Part shown: one piece after another, positions 33,191 through 42,197 of the stretch
Numbering within the stretch: the first letter of the stretch is position 1
How the letters are laid out: each line of letters begins with the position of its first letter
NCBI GenBank assembly: GCA_002155895.1
Contig: MUMD01000048.1
Span: forward strand, 1-61,204
DNA from: Streptomyces rochei
GTDB taxonomy: Bacteria > Actinomycetota > Actinomycetes > Streptomycetales > Streptomycetaceae
Direction: 5' to 3'
DNA length: 61,204 nucleotides
Position numbers and translations under genes: made by a program
Notes under the pieces: generated by a model
What the model saw: only the letters and a program-made list of their open reading frames with translations
Databases searched by the model: none
What the model was told of the DNA's origin: nothing

Positions 33191-35668
33191 TCAGCGGCGT
33201 GAGCGGCGTATCTGGCTGACGATCGTCGGGTCGGTGATCTCGGTGTCCCTGGCGAGCAGCAGCGCCTTGCTCAGCACGACGGCCAGGGTACGGTCGCCCT
33301 CGAAGGGCAGGTACCCGGTCTGCGCGGCGGTTGCCGTGGACGACTTGGGGACGATGCAGAGGTATTCGTCGTTCGGCGTCATCAGGATGTTGCCCGAGCC
33401 GAGATGGATCTTGTACGTCCGCAGTTCGCCCTTCACGTGCAGGAACCGGCCCTCGAGCGTGCACCGATCGGCGATCGCGAGGCGCGGCACCAGGCGTTCG
33501 AGGAGGGCGCGGCGGGTCTCGGCGCTCTGGTTCAGCTCGCCGAAGCCGTACGACGTCCAGTAGTCGCGGAAACGGCCGCCGGGACCGCCGTCCTGCCAGG
33601 TCGGGTCGTTGCCCACGCTGGCGACGCCGACGAACAGGTCGACGTCCCGCAGGACTTCGGAGAGGACGAGCGGCGGGACGTCGGCGAGCGGCAGCGGCTC
33701 GACCGGCTCCGCGCCGTCGCGCAGCCGCATGGTGTACGCACCGCCGCAGCAGTGCGCCGAGTTGGCCGGTGCGTCGATCGGGTAGAAGCGCACCTGGTCG
33801 GTACGGAGCCTCAGGTAGCTGCCCGAGTCGGTGGTGTCGACGCCGTACTCCTCGCCGTCGCCCTCGATCCAGTACTCGGCTCGCAGGCCCCACTCGGGGA
33901 GTTCACGGGTGGCGGGCGGCGCCTCGTCGTCGACGCAGAGCCGCAGTTTGTTGCGCCAGCCGCGGACGGCGGCGAGGGAGTGGAACTGGTGCTGGCGGAC
34001 GATGTGCGCCGCGAACCGGTTCGAGTAGGTCCCCGTCGCGCGCTCGGCGTCGGTGAGCAGGTACACCTCGCGGTGGGCCTGTTTGAAGGGCTGGGTGATC
34101 GCGTGCCGCTCCAGCCAGTCCCGCCAGGCGACCACTTCGGCGGCCTCGCGCCCGACGGGGTGCCAGAGGGTGACCTCCGTGCCGTGCTCGACCGGGTCGT
34201 CGGCGAGGGTGCGCAGGGCGCCGTCGGCGAAGCCGACCGGGGTGCCGTCGACCGTCCACAGCAGGCGGCGGGCGAGAGTGCCGACGAGGGGGTGGTCGAG
34301 ACAGCGCTCGCGCCAGGCGGCGTAGGACCAGGTGCGGCGGGCGAGGAACTGCCGGTCCAGGCGCTCGGCCTGGGCGCCGAGCATCTTGTCGATGTCCTTG
34401 ACGGCGGTCTTCAGCTCCTTCAGCGCCTCGGGGTGGTCCCGCCGGACCGCGGCGGGGACGGACTTGACCGCCTTGCCGGTGGCGGAGTGCCAGCGCAGGA
34501 CGGCCTTGCCGCCCTGGATCTCCAGCAGGGCGGTGAAGTCGCCGAGTTGCGTCGCGCGGCGGCCCACCTCGGTCAGCCCGTAGGCGGGCACGGCCAGTTC
34601 CTCGACCTCCTCGCGGCTGAGGCCGAGGGCTTCCGCGCGGGTGTCGAGGGCGGCGTTGAGCAGCTTGAGCGTGCCCTTGTAGGTGACGCGGCTGGCGAGC
34701 CGGGCGAGCTCGGCGAGTGCGGCCTCGCTGTGGATCCGGGCGAGGGCGGTGACCGCGGCGTTGGCGACCTTGGGGTTGACCGGCCCGAGGCCGGGGACCT
34801 TCTTCAGGGAGGTCTCGACCAGCGTGCCGAGAGCGCGGGCCGTGTCCGGGTGGGCGGGCAGCAGGGCGAGGATCCAGGTGAGGCCGCGCAGGGCGTTGGC
34901 GTTGAACGGGTCGAAGGCGAGGTTCGCGTCGGGCCCGGAGCGCACACTGGTGAAGGCGAAGGTGCGGGGCCTGCCGACGAGCGGGAGCCAGCCGAGCACC
35001 GCCGCACGCACGGTGTCGGCGCCGAGGGATTCGACGAGGGTGAGCGCGGTCTTGTCCCACTGGGCCGTGGGCCTGGCCGACGTGGCGGTCGCGGCGTGGA
35101 CGAGCAGGGCGCGCCAAGGCCCCTCGGCGGCTTCGTCCATCGCCCGCTCGGCCCACGCCTCTCCCACGTTCAGCACGGGCTCCGTCAGCTTCTCGGCCAG
35201 GGCCGCCATCTCCGGGCGCCGGTACGCCTCCAGGGCGCACCGGCGCAGGAACGCCACGACGGGGGCCGACAGCTGTCGGCCGGCCGCCAGTTCGTGCTCG
35301 GCGACCGACTGCACCTCGCCGTCCCACCAGAGGGAGACCTCCGTGCCGAGCTTCTCCAGCTCGGCAGTCCGCTCGGCCGCGAGCGGATCACCCGGCAGGT
35401 CCGCGCCCACGGTCTGCAGCAGCCGCACCGTCTTCACCCACGCGCCCTCGTCGGAGTCGAAGTCGGCGTACTGACGGACCGACTCCGCCGCCACCGCGGC
35501 GCGGAACGCGGGATCGAGGCTGCGCAGCCACTCGATCATCTGGACCCACTGGTCCCCCCTCCGGACGGTCCGGGCCGTCGCCACGTCCAGCGCCTCGCGG
35601 GCGAGCGGACCGGCCTCGCGCGCGGCCGCGTGGCCCCGCATCTTCTCCAGGCTGCTCAGCAGATCCAT
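33191..35668 (-). CDS. large DUF4132 protein
   Basis: About 825 residues. The N-terminal two thirds are helical and repeat-like (HEAT-type character), including the NPKVANAAVTALARIHSEAA segment. The C-terminal third is the DUF4132 domain, with EWGLRAEYWIEG, LRLRTDQVRFYP, LSEVLRDVDLFVGVASVGND and ending in TDPTIVSQI. DUF4132 proteins, some joined to WGR domains, have no established activity. ATG 35668 is chosen, one base after the stop of the small upstream gene; GTG 35677 is the alternative. Translational coupling implies the two products work together. Confidence 0.83.
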   Translation of the reverse strand: MDLLSSLEKMRGHAAAREAGPLAREALDVATARTVRRGDQWVQMIEWLRSLDPAFRAAVAAESVRQYADFDSDEGAWVKTVRLLQTVGADLPGDPLAAERTAELEKLGTEVSLWWDGEVQSVAEHELAAGRQLSAPVVAFLRRCALEAYRRPEMAALAEKLTEPVLNVGEAWAERAMDEAAEGPWRALLVHAATATSARPTAQWDKTALTLVESLGADTVRAAVLGWLPLVGRPRTFAFTSVRSGPDANLAFDPFNANALRGLTWILALLPAHPDTARALGTLVETSLKKVPGLGPVNPKVANAAVTALARIHSEAALAELARLASRVTYKGTLKLLNAALDTRAEALGLSREEVEELAVPAYGLTEVGRRATQLGDFTALLEIQGGKAVLRWHSATGKAVKSVPAAVRRDHPEALKELKTAVKDIDKMLGAQAERLDRQFLARRTWSYAAWRERCLDHPLVGTLARRLLWTVDGTPVGFADGALRTLADDPVEHGTEVTLWHPVGREAAEVVAWRDWLERHAITQPFKQAHREVYLLTDAERATGTYSNRFAAHIVRQHQFHSLAAVRGWRNKLRLCVDDEAPPATRELPEWGLRAEYWIEGDGEEYGVDTTDSGSYLRLRTDQVRFYPIDAPANSAHCCGGAYTMRLRDGAEPVEPLPLADVPPLVLSEVLRDVDLFVGVASVGNDPTWQDGGPGGRFRDYWTSYGFGELNQSAETRRALLERLVPRLAIADRCTLEGRFLHVKGELRTYKIHLGSGNILMTPNDEYLCIVPKSSTATAAQTGYLPFEGDRTLAVVLSKALLLARDTEITDPTIVSQIRRSRR

Positions 35669-35669
35669 G

Positions 35670-36065
35670 TCAGCCACCCACCAGCGGCACGAGCTTCAGG
35701 AACGTGACCTCGACGCCGAGCGGCAGCTCTATCTCCTCGTCAGGGTCCGTGACCTGTCGGTCCCCGACGAGCACCAGGAAGCCGTTCCCCGCGAACGCGG
35801 CCAGGGCGCGCTCCGCCTGGGCCTCCGGGTCGATGCGGCGCGGGGTGCGCAGCGCGTACCCGTTCAGCACGCGCTCCGTGTCCTGCGGCTGCACCAGGCC
35901 CTGGAAGAGCTGCGGCTCCGTGCGCGCGTTGAACTCCGCGACCTCCTGGAAGACCCGCCGTCGGATCAACTCGCGTGCCGTGAGCCGCTCCTCCGCGATC
36001 TCCAGTCCGAAGGCCGCGCCCCTGTCCCCTGATGTCGTCTCGTCGACGAACGTCACCGTTGCCAT
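35670..36065 (-). CDS. small conserved partner of the DUF4132 protein
   Basis: 131 residues of unrecognised family. It begins MATVTFVDETTSGDRG and contains LTARELIRRRVFQEVAEFNAR near 27-47, suggesting a helical region, and a C-terminal beta-rich half (GFLVLVGDRQVTDPDEEIEL). No membrane or signal segment. It ends one base before the DUF4132 start, so the pair form a coupled operon. An upstream in-frame start at 36095 is less likely because homology-like sequence begins at 36065. Confidence 0.72.
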   Translation of the reverse strand: MATVTFVDETTSGDRGAAFGLEIAEERLTARELIRRRVFQEVAEFNARTEPQLFQGLVQPQDTERVLNGYALRTPRRIDPEAQAERALAAFAGNGFLVLVGDRQVTDPDEEIELPLGVEVTFLKLVPLVGG

Positions 36066-36201
36066 GCCCAGGACGTTACGGGGCACCACTGACAACGGCC
36101 CCGGCCGTGACCGGCGTCGGTGTGGGGTGGCCGTCGCGGAGGAAGCGGTTCGGGCCCCGGTGTCCGTACCGGTCGGCTCCCGTGGCGCGGGCGCGCCGGG
36201 C

Positions 36202-37161
36202 TCAACAGGGCCGCTCGGTCCGGAGTACGTCCGACATGGACGTCTCGCGCCAGCGCCTCAGGAGATCGTGGAAGGCAGCCGCACCGTGCGGGTAGGCGAT
36301 CGGGGCGTTCGGCCGGCCACGTCCCTCACCGTTGTAGTACCCGGGTGTGCACTCGGCGTGGAACCACTCGTGGTCGGGCGCGCCCTCGGCCAGGACCGCG
36401 AGCCAGGCGTCCTCGGCCTCACGGGACGGTTCGATGACCGCGCCCCGGGCTTCGGCCGCCGCGACGAGGGCCGCCGCGTGCACCGCGTGCTCGTCCAGCA
36501 CGTGCGTGAAGTTGACGCTGCTCGCGCTCTGGGTGGCCCCCAGCTGGATCAGGTTCGGGAATCCGTTGCTGGTGAGGCCGTGCAGGGACCGCGGCCCGCG
36601 TCGCTTCAGCGCGTCCAGCAAGTGGACGCCGTCGCGGCCACGGACCGGCAGCTTCCCGGAGTGGACGCCGGAGACTCCGACCGAGAAGCCGGTGGCGAAG
36701 ACCAGGCAGTCGAGTGCGTACTCGGTGTCGCCCACCACGACACCGTGCTCGGTCATCCGCTCGATGCCGTGCGTGTCCGCGGTGTCGACCAGGGTGACGT
36801 TGTCGCGGTTGAACGCCTGCAGATAGGTGTCGGAGAACGTGGGGCGCTTGCAGGCGTACCGGTACCAGGGCTTGAGCTTCTCCGCGGTGTCCGCGTCGGC
36901 GACGATCCGCTCGACGCGGGCGCGGACCTCGTTCATCTTCCGCGCGTCCGCGACCTCGTAGGCCGCTTCGTACGCCTGCCGGTCCGCGGGGCGGCGGAAG
37001 CTCGGCAGGAGTTTCTCCAGCAGGCCGGCCGTCTCGGTCCACCGGTCCGCCACCAGGTCGTGCTCCACGGTCTCGCCGGAGACGATGCGCAGGAAGTTGT
37101 CGCGGCGTTCGCGCGCCCAGCCGTCGTGATCGGCGCCCACGTCCCGCGCGGTGGTACGCCA
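36202..37161 (-). pseudogene. flavin-containing (Baeyer-Villiger type) monooxygenase, 5'-truncated
   Basis: About 320 residues corresponding to the C-terminal half of a type I Baeyer-Villiger or steroid monooxygenase: RERRDNFLRIVSG, CKRPTFSDTYLQAFNRDNVT, the FATGFSVG motif and SFNVT-like TSNGFPNLIQLG. The FAD and NADPH Rossmann motifs (GxGxxG) and the FxGxxxHxxxW fingerprint should lie upstream but are absent; homology stops near 37161, 28 bases from the next gene's start, and the frame then continues antisense through that gene. No start or ribosome binding site fits. Intact relatives are about 550-620 residues. A truncation by rearrangement is the simplest reading. Confidence 0.78.
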
Positions 37162-37188
37162 AATTTTCGGACAGGAAGAGTGACCCCC

Positions 37189-38214
37189 ATGCGACGACTC
37201 CCGATCCGATCCCTCACCGGCCTCGCCGCGATCGGCCTGCTGGCCGTCACCGGCTGCGGCGGGGACACCCGCGCCGGCGGCCCGCATGACGCCGCCGCCA
37301 CCGGCGCGGGCCGGATCATCCGCGCCCAGGAGGTGATGCGGCTGACCGAGGTGCACCCCGAGACGGGCATGACCCTGCTCGAGGGCCCCACCTTCGACGC
37401 GAACGGCGCACTGGTCGTCGTCGACGTCACCGCTCCGGCCGGCAAGCCCAAGGTGCTGCGCGTCGACGTGAGGAAGAAGACGTCGCGCCCGCTCCACACC
37501 GACGACCGCGGCGCCTACACCTCGGCCCAGTACAGCCCCTACGACGGGCGCATCTACCTCACCGACTTCTCCCACGGCGAGATCGTCAGCCTGGCACCCG
37601 ACGGGAGCGACCCGCGGACCTTCTTCTCCGGCCGGGTCGACGGAGCCCCGATGAACCCCGACGACCTCGCCTTCGACCAGGACGGCGACCTGTACATCAG
37701 CGACTCGCGCGGCATGTCGGAGGGGAAAGCAGTCGGGCGCGTGGTGCGCATCGACCGCGAGGGGAGGAACGCCACCGTCCTGGCGGGCGGACTGGCGGCC
37801 CCGAACGGCATCGCGTTCGACTCCGGCTACCGCGGCCTGTGGGTCAGCGAACTCACCCAGAACCGTGTGTCCTACCTGCTGCTCGACGACCGGGGCGGTG
37901 TCGCGTCACAGCACACGGCCATCCGGGTGGACGGCGGCATCGCCCGGACCGACTCGATCGCCGTCGACGCGGACGGCAACCTCTACCAGGCCCTGCACGG
38001 CCGGCCCGCCATGGCGGTGTACGACCGCCACGGGGAACGCCTGGCGACCGTCGAGGTCCCCGCCCGTGCCGCCGACGGGCTCGAATCGGCGACCAACGTG
38101 GCCATCACGCCCGGAGGGACCAAGGCGTACATGACCGTCAGCGGGCCGGCCGGAGGGTACCTGTACTCCTTCGACGCGCCGGCGGAAGGCGTCCGTCAGT
38201 CCAACGGCGGCTGA
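37189..38214 (+). CDS. SMP-30/gluconolactonase-like beta-propeller lipoprotein
   Basis: 341 residues. A lipoprotein signal (MRRLPIRSL, then LLAVTGCGG, Cys near 22) is followed by a six-blade propeller of the SMP-30/gluconolactonase type with EGPTFDANGALVVVD, NPDDLAFDQDGDLYISDSRG, LAAPNGIAFD and TDSIAVDADGNLY. These calcium-dependent propellers hydrolyse lactones, though many secreted members are uncharacterised. ATG at 37189 has a GGAAGAG site. Its 5' end abuts the truncated monooxygenase on the other strand, so its promoter must lie in or at that breakpoint. Convergent with the TetR gene. Confidence 0.84.
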   Translation: MRRLPIRSLTGLAAIGLLAVTGCGGDTRAGGPHDAAATGAGRIIRAQEVMRLTEVHPETGMTLLEGPTFDANGALVVVDVTAPAGKPKVLRVDVRKKTSRPLHTDDRGAYTSAQYSPYDGRIYLTDFSHGEIVSLAPDGSDPRTFFSGRVDGAPMNPDDLAFDQDGDLYISDSRGMSEGKAVGRVVRIDREGRNATVLAGGLAAPNGIAFDSGYRGLWVSELTQNRVSYLLLDDRGGVASQHTAIRVDGGIARTDSIAVDADGNLYQALHGRPAMAVYDRHGERLATVEVPARAADGLESATNVAITPGGTKAYMTVSGPAGGYLYSFDAPAEGVRQSNGG

Positions 38215-38223
38215 CCGCGCTGT

Positions 38224-38817
38224 TCACTCGCCGAAGGGGCGCACCGGTCCCACCTCGACACCGAGGAGTCGCCAGGCCGCCATCGCCCGGCGTTCCCGCA
38301 GCTCACGGGTGGGGCCGATGACGGCACCCGAGACCATGGCGACGGCGATCATGAGGTCGTCCTTCGCCGTGGCGAGGCGGTGACCGTCCGGCAACCGCGC
38401 CCGCAGCGCCCGCTCGACCCGGGCCGCCAGGCCCGCGGCGTACTCAGGGACGGCGGAACCGCCGGCCGCTCCGTCGGCGTGCAGCAGACTGATGAAGGCC
38501 GCCGACTCGGTCTGGTGCCAGGTCAGGACACCGAGGAGCTGGGTGATGTCCATGTCCGGCGCCGCCGCCGCCTGTTCGATCTGACGGACGTTCTCGTCCA
38601 GGACCGCCGTGGCGACGGCCGCCCGGTCGGGAAAGTGCCGGTAGAGAACCCCCTGCCCCACTCCGGCCCGGCGCGCGATCGCGGACATGGGTGCGTCGAG
38701 GCCGTGCTCGGCGTAGATCTCGCGCGCGGCGGCGACGAGGGCGGCCCGGTTGCGCGCGGCGACCCGGGGCCCGTCATTGGCGGGCCGTCGCTCGTCGGGC
38801 GGGGGTGGCTGGGTCAC
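38224..38817 (-). CDS. TetR family transcriptional regulator
   Basis: 197 residues. The N-terminal helix-turn-helix is clear (ARNRAALVAAAREIYAEHGL, then MSAIARRAGVGQGVLYRHFP near 45-65), with a C-terminal ligand domain matching the SbtR-like class (RLATAKDDLMIAVAMVSGA). GTG at 38817 is chosen; it lacks a ribosome binding site, and TACGCT a few bases upstream could be a -10 for a leaderless message. It may control the alpha/beta hydrolase gene upstream on the same strand; no operator was recognised. Confidence 0.85.
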   Translation of the reverse strand: MTQPPPPDERRPANDGPRVAARNRAALVAAAREIYAEHGLDAPMSAIARRAGVGQGVLYRHFPDRAAVATAVLDENVRQIEQAAAAPDMDITQLLGVLTWHQTESAAFISLLHADGAAGGSAVPEYAAGLAARVERALRARLPDGHRLATAKDDLMIAVAMVSGAVIGPTRELRERRAMAAWRLLGVEVGPVRPFGE

Positions 38818-38916
38818 CCCCAGAGCGTATCGCCCGGGCACGGTGCGCCCTGGCCGCGGCCCACGCACCCCCCTGCATCGCCCTGCCCCGCCCCCGTGTC
38901 GCCGGTCAGCGGTGGC

Positions 38917-39786
38917 TCACGAGGCTCCGTCGAGGACCTGGCGCAGTCGGTGCGCGAACTCGTCCGGCTTCCCGGGATAGCCGAACTCCCCGTCGCAGAA
39001 ACCGCCGTGATGGCTCGGGAACACCGTCACCCGCTGCCCCAACAGCTCGGCGATCGCGACGGAGGTGCGGCCGGTCAGCGCGTCGCCGGTCTCCTCGCCC
39101 ACGGCGATCACGACGCGGGTGGGCACGGCGGCGATCGCGTCGATGTCCGGCCGGTAGCCGCTGACCGCCCACGACCGGTCGGACAGCAGCGGATCGTCGC
39201 GCGAGCCGTCGTCCTCGACGGGCATCCCGATCGCGGCGGGATCCGCCTCCGCCTGGGCGAAGTACGCGTCGGTGAACTCGCCCCGCCAGGAGGTCATGGC
39301 CACGAACGCGGCCATCCCGGCGCCCCACCCCCGCTTCTCGTAGGTCTCCCGGACCCCGGCCCGCGCCCGCTCGGCCGCCGAACGGTCCGGTGTCAGGGTG
39401 ATGAGCGGCGGTTCGTGCGCGACCAGTGTGGTCACGTCCTCGGGGTACCTCTCCACGACCGCGAGCGCGGTGACCGCTCCGCCGCTGCTGGCGAACATCT
39501 CCACCGGCCCGGCTCCCAGCGCCTCGACGACGGCGTGCACGTCGGCGGCTTGGGTCTGCGGCGTGTGGTCGACCCGCCCGTCCCTGCGCGTGCTGCGGCC
39601 GAGGCCGCGCGGGTCGTACGTGACCACGGTCCGCTCGGGGAAGCGTGCGGCGAGTGCGGCGAAGCCGGTGGCGTCCATGGGCTGCCCGATCATGAACAAC
39701 GGCGGACGTCCGTCCGTGGTCGGCAGCGGTCCGCGGACGTCGTGGACGAGGTCCGCGCCGGCGTTCTCGAGTGTGTGGGTCTTCAT
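38917..39786 (-). CDS. alpha/beta hydrolase
   Basis: 289 residues of the alpha/beta-hydrolase fold. The oxyanion-side strand VVTYDPRGLGRS is near 54, the nucleophile elbow FASSGGAV near 99 (Ser within ASSGG), and the C-terminal catalytic His in PSHHGGFCDGEFGY near 257. No signal peptide. The substrate is unknown; general relatives are esterases and haloperoxidase-like enzymes. It is divergent from the cobalamin riboswitch of btuFCD and on the same strand as the TetR gene. Confidence 0.84.
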   Translation of the reverse strand: MKTHTLENAGADLVHDVRGPLPTTDGRPPLFMIGQPMDATGFAALAARFPERTVVTYDPRGLGRSTRRDGRVDHTPQTQAADVHAVVEALGAGPVEMFASSGGAVTALAVVERYPEDVTTLVAHEPPLITLTPDRSAAERARAGVRETYEKRGWGAGMAAFVAMTSWRGEFTDAYFAQAEADPAAIGMPVEDDGSRDDPLLSDRSWAVSGYRPDIDAIAAVPTRVVIAVGEETGDALTGRTSVAIAELLGQRVTVFPSHHGGFCDGEFGYPGKPDEFAHRLRQVLDGAS

Positions 39787-39849
39787 ACCTGTGCAGACCG
39801 GTCCCGCCCCGAAAACTCATCGGGGCACCTCCGGACCGTCCCCGTACGG

Positions 39850-40045
39850 CGTGGTAGCTTCCAGACGCCAGTCGAACTCGTGAACGCGGCGACGCGTGCA
39901 CGGGTCAGGGAATCCGGTGAGAGTCCGGAACTGACGCGCAGCGGTGAGGGCGACGGGCGGGGCAGCAGCCACTGGACGACGGTCACGGCCGGGGTCCGGG
40001 AAGGCGCCTCGTCCGGGTGACCCCGAGTCCGAAGACCTGCTGGCA
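39850..40045 (+). promoter_or_regulatory. cobalamin (B12) riboswitch upstream of btuFCD
   Basis: Class-defining blocks occur in order: the GGGAATCCGGTGAGA core (39908-39922) with TCCGG pairing, GCAGCGGTGA (39939-39948), AGCCACTGG (39966-39974), GGGAAGGCG (39998-40006) and the B12-box-like GTCCGAAGACCTGC (40027-40040). High B12 is expected to shut down the transporter. Ends are approximate. The region includes no gene. Confidence 0.88.
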
Positions 40046-40101
40046 CCCGACCGTCCGCACGGACCCCGCGTATGGGTCCCGACGTTGAGAAAGCCGGCAC
40101 T

Positions 40102-41136
40102 GTGCGCCTGTCACGTCCCTCTCGCCGTTCCCTTCTGCTCCTGACCGGGCTGCTGCTGCTCACCGCGTGCGGTTCCGGCACCGGCTCGCCGGGCGAGTCC
40201 GCCGCCGACGGGGCGGGGGCCGTCACGTTCGACAACTGCGGGCGCGAGGTGACGGTCGCGGCTCCACCGAAGCGTGCCGTGTCCCTGAACCAGGGCACCA
40301 CCGAGATCCTCCTCTCCCTCGGCCTGGCCGACCGCATGGCCGGGACCGCCACCTGGACCGACCCGGTCATGGAGGGACTGCGGGGGGCCGACGCGAAGGT
40401 CCCCCGGCTCGCCGACGACCAGCCGTCGTTCGAGCGGGTCCTCGACAGCGAGCCGGACTTCGTGGCCGCCTCCTTCGCCTCCACCCTGGGCAAGGGCGGA
40501 GTGGCCACCCGCGAGCAGTTCGAGAAGCTCGGCGTGCCGACGTACCTGTCGCCCTCCGACTGCGAGGGCAAGGACAACAGCGGCGACGGTGACGGCTCGC
40601 GGACGGCGCCGCTGACCATGGAGACGGTCTACCGCGAGGTGCGGGAACTCGCCCGGGTCTTCGGGGTGGAGGACCGCGGTGAGAAGCTGGTCTCCGGGCT
40701 GAAGAGCCGGGTCGCGAAGGCCACGTCCGGGATCCGCGCCGGGAACACCACCGTCCTGTACTGGTTCGCGAACCAGGAGTCCCCCTACATGGCGGGCTGC
40801 TGCGGCGCGCCCGGCATCGTCACCCGCGCGCTCGGCGCCGAGAACGTCTTCGACGACAGCACGCGGGAATGGCCGCAGATCAACTGGGAGACCGTGGCCG
40901 ACCGCGACCCCGATGTCCTGGTCCTCGGTGACCTCACCCGCAAGTCGCAGACCGCCGAGTCCGCCGCGAAGAAGATCGCCTTCCTGGAGTCGAATCCCGT
41001 GACGAGGAACATGACGGCCGTGCGGGAGAAGCGGTACGTGCTGCTCAGCGGGCAGGCCATGAATCCGACGATCCGCACCGTGGAGGGCGTGGAGAAGGTG
41101 GCCACGGCACTGCGCCGGTACGGGCTCGACCGATGA
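40102..41136 (+). CDS. btuF: cobalamin ABC transporter substrate-binding lipoprotein
   Basis: 344 residues of the BtuF/FhuD type (class III binding protein). Lipobox LLLLTACGS near residue 23 after a basic RLSRPSRRS start. The binding fold shows RAVSLNQGTTEILLSLGL near 56 and DPDVLVLGDL near 271. GTG at 40102 has GAGAAAG eight bases upstream; the ATG at 40072 lacks one. Assignment to cobalamin rests mainly on the riboswitch immediately upstream, since the family also binds siderophores. Overlaps the permease gene by four bases. Confidence 0.85.
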   Translation: MRLSRPSRRSLLLLTGLLLLTACGSGTGSPGESAADGAGAVTFDNCGREVTVAAPPKRAVSLNQGTTEILLSLGLADRMAGTATWTDPVMEGLRGADAKVPRLADDQPSFERVLDSEPDFVAASFASTLGKGGVATREQFEKLGVPTYLSPSDCEGKDNSGDGDGSRTAPLTMETVYREVRELARVFGVEDRGEKLVSGLKSRVAKATSGIRAGNTTVLYWFANQESPYMAGCCGAPGIVTRALGAENVFDDSTREWPQINWETVADRDPDVLVLGDLTRKSQTAESAAKKIAFLESNPVTRNMTAVREKRYVLLSGQAMNPTIRTVEGVEKVATALRRYGLDR

Positions 41137-42197
41137 CCACTCCCCTGCGGTCCTCCCCGGTCCGCCCGGCGCTCGGCGCGGCGGGTGGGCTGCGCCTCGC
41201 GGCCGGCCTCGGCAGCGGGCTGGCGGTGCTCGCCGTGTCCGTCGCCGTGGCCATCACCATCGGCCCGGCCGACATCGGAGTGGGCGACGCCTGGTCCGTG
41301 GTCGCCTCCCGCCTGGGCTGGGCCACGACCGATCTCACGCCGATCCGCGAGGGCATCGTCTGGAATCTGCGGCTGCCGCGCACCCTCCTCGCGGCGGTGT
41401 GCGGGGCCGGACTCGCGGTGTGCGGCGCGGTGATGCAGTCCCTGCTGCGCAATCCGCTCGCCGACCCCTTCGTCCTGGGCGTCTCCTCCGGGGCGTCGAC
41501 CGGCGCGGTGGCCGTGATCGTGCTCGGCGCCGGCGGCGGTGTCCTGTCCGTCTCCGGCGGCGCCTTCGTGGGTGCCCTGGGCTCGTTCGCGCTGGTGCTG
41601 CTCCTCAGCCATACGCTCGGCGGGACGACGGACCGCGTGGTGCTCTCCGGAGTGGCGGCGATGCAGCTGTTCTCCGCCCTGACGTCGTTCGTCGTGACGA
41701 CGGCGGCCGACGCGGAGACCACCCGGGGCGTGCTGTTCTGGCTGCTCGGCTCGCTCAGCGGGGCCGGCTGGACCGAGGTGGGACTGTGCACGGCCGTCCT
41801 GGCGCTCGCCCTCGTGGTGTGTCTGGCCCACGCCCGCACCCTGGACGCGTTCGCCTTCGGCCAGGACGCCGCGGCGGCGCTCGGGGTCTCGGTGGCCCGG
41901 ACCCGGCTGGTGCTGCTGTGCGTCACCGCGCTGCTGACCGCCGCGCTGGTCAGCTCGGCGGGCGCGATCGGCTTCGTCGGTCTGGTGCTTCCGCACGCCG
42001 CGCGCACCCTCGTCGGCCCGGGGCACGCCCGGCTGCTGCCGGTCACCGCGCTCGCCGGCGCGGTGTTCCTCGTCTGGGCCGACACCCTGGCCCGTACCGT
42101 GCTCGACCCCCAGGAGGTGCCGGTGGGAGTGGTGACCTCGCTGGTCGGGGTGCCGGCGTTCGTCCTGGTCCTGTACCGCACGAGGAGGGTGCGATGA
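41133..42197 (+). CDS. btuC: cobalamin ABC transporter permease (FecCD/BtuC family)
   Basis: 354 residues with about ten hydrophobic segments. Family signatures: RLPRTLLAAVCGAGLAVCGA near 83, MQSLLRNPLADPFVLGVSSG near 104 and GAIGFVGLVLPHAARTLVG near 275. Start ATGA overlaps the btuF stop, and the end overlaps btuD in the same way, so the three are one operon. Confidence 0.9.
   Translation: MTTPLRSSPVRPALGAAGGLRLAAGLGSGLAVLAVSVAVAITIGPADIGVGDAWSVVASRLGWATTDLTPIREGIVWNLRLPRTLLAAVCGAGLAVCGAVMQSLLRNPLADPFVLGVSSGASTGAVAVIVLGAGGGVLSVSGGAFVGALGSFALVLLLSHTLGGTTDRVVLSGVAAMQLFSALTSFVVTTAADAETTRGVLFWLLGSLSGAGWTEVGLCTAVLALALVVCLAHARTLDAFAFGQDAAAALGVSVARTRLVLLCVTALLTAALVSSAGAIGFVGLVLPHAARTLVGPGHARLLPVTALAGAVFLVWADTLARTVLDPQEVPVGVVTSLVGVPAFVLVLYRTRRVR

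Noticed and set aside
35704..38214. An 836-residue plus-strand frame ending as the propeller lipoprotein
   Set aside because: Sequence before 37189 is antisense to the DUF4132 partner and the truncated monooxygenase; the signal peptide and ribosome binding site fix the start at 37189.
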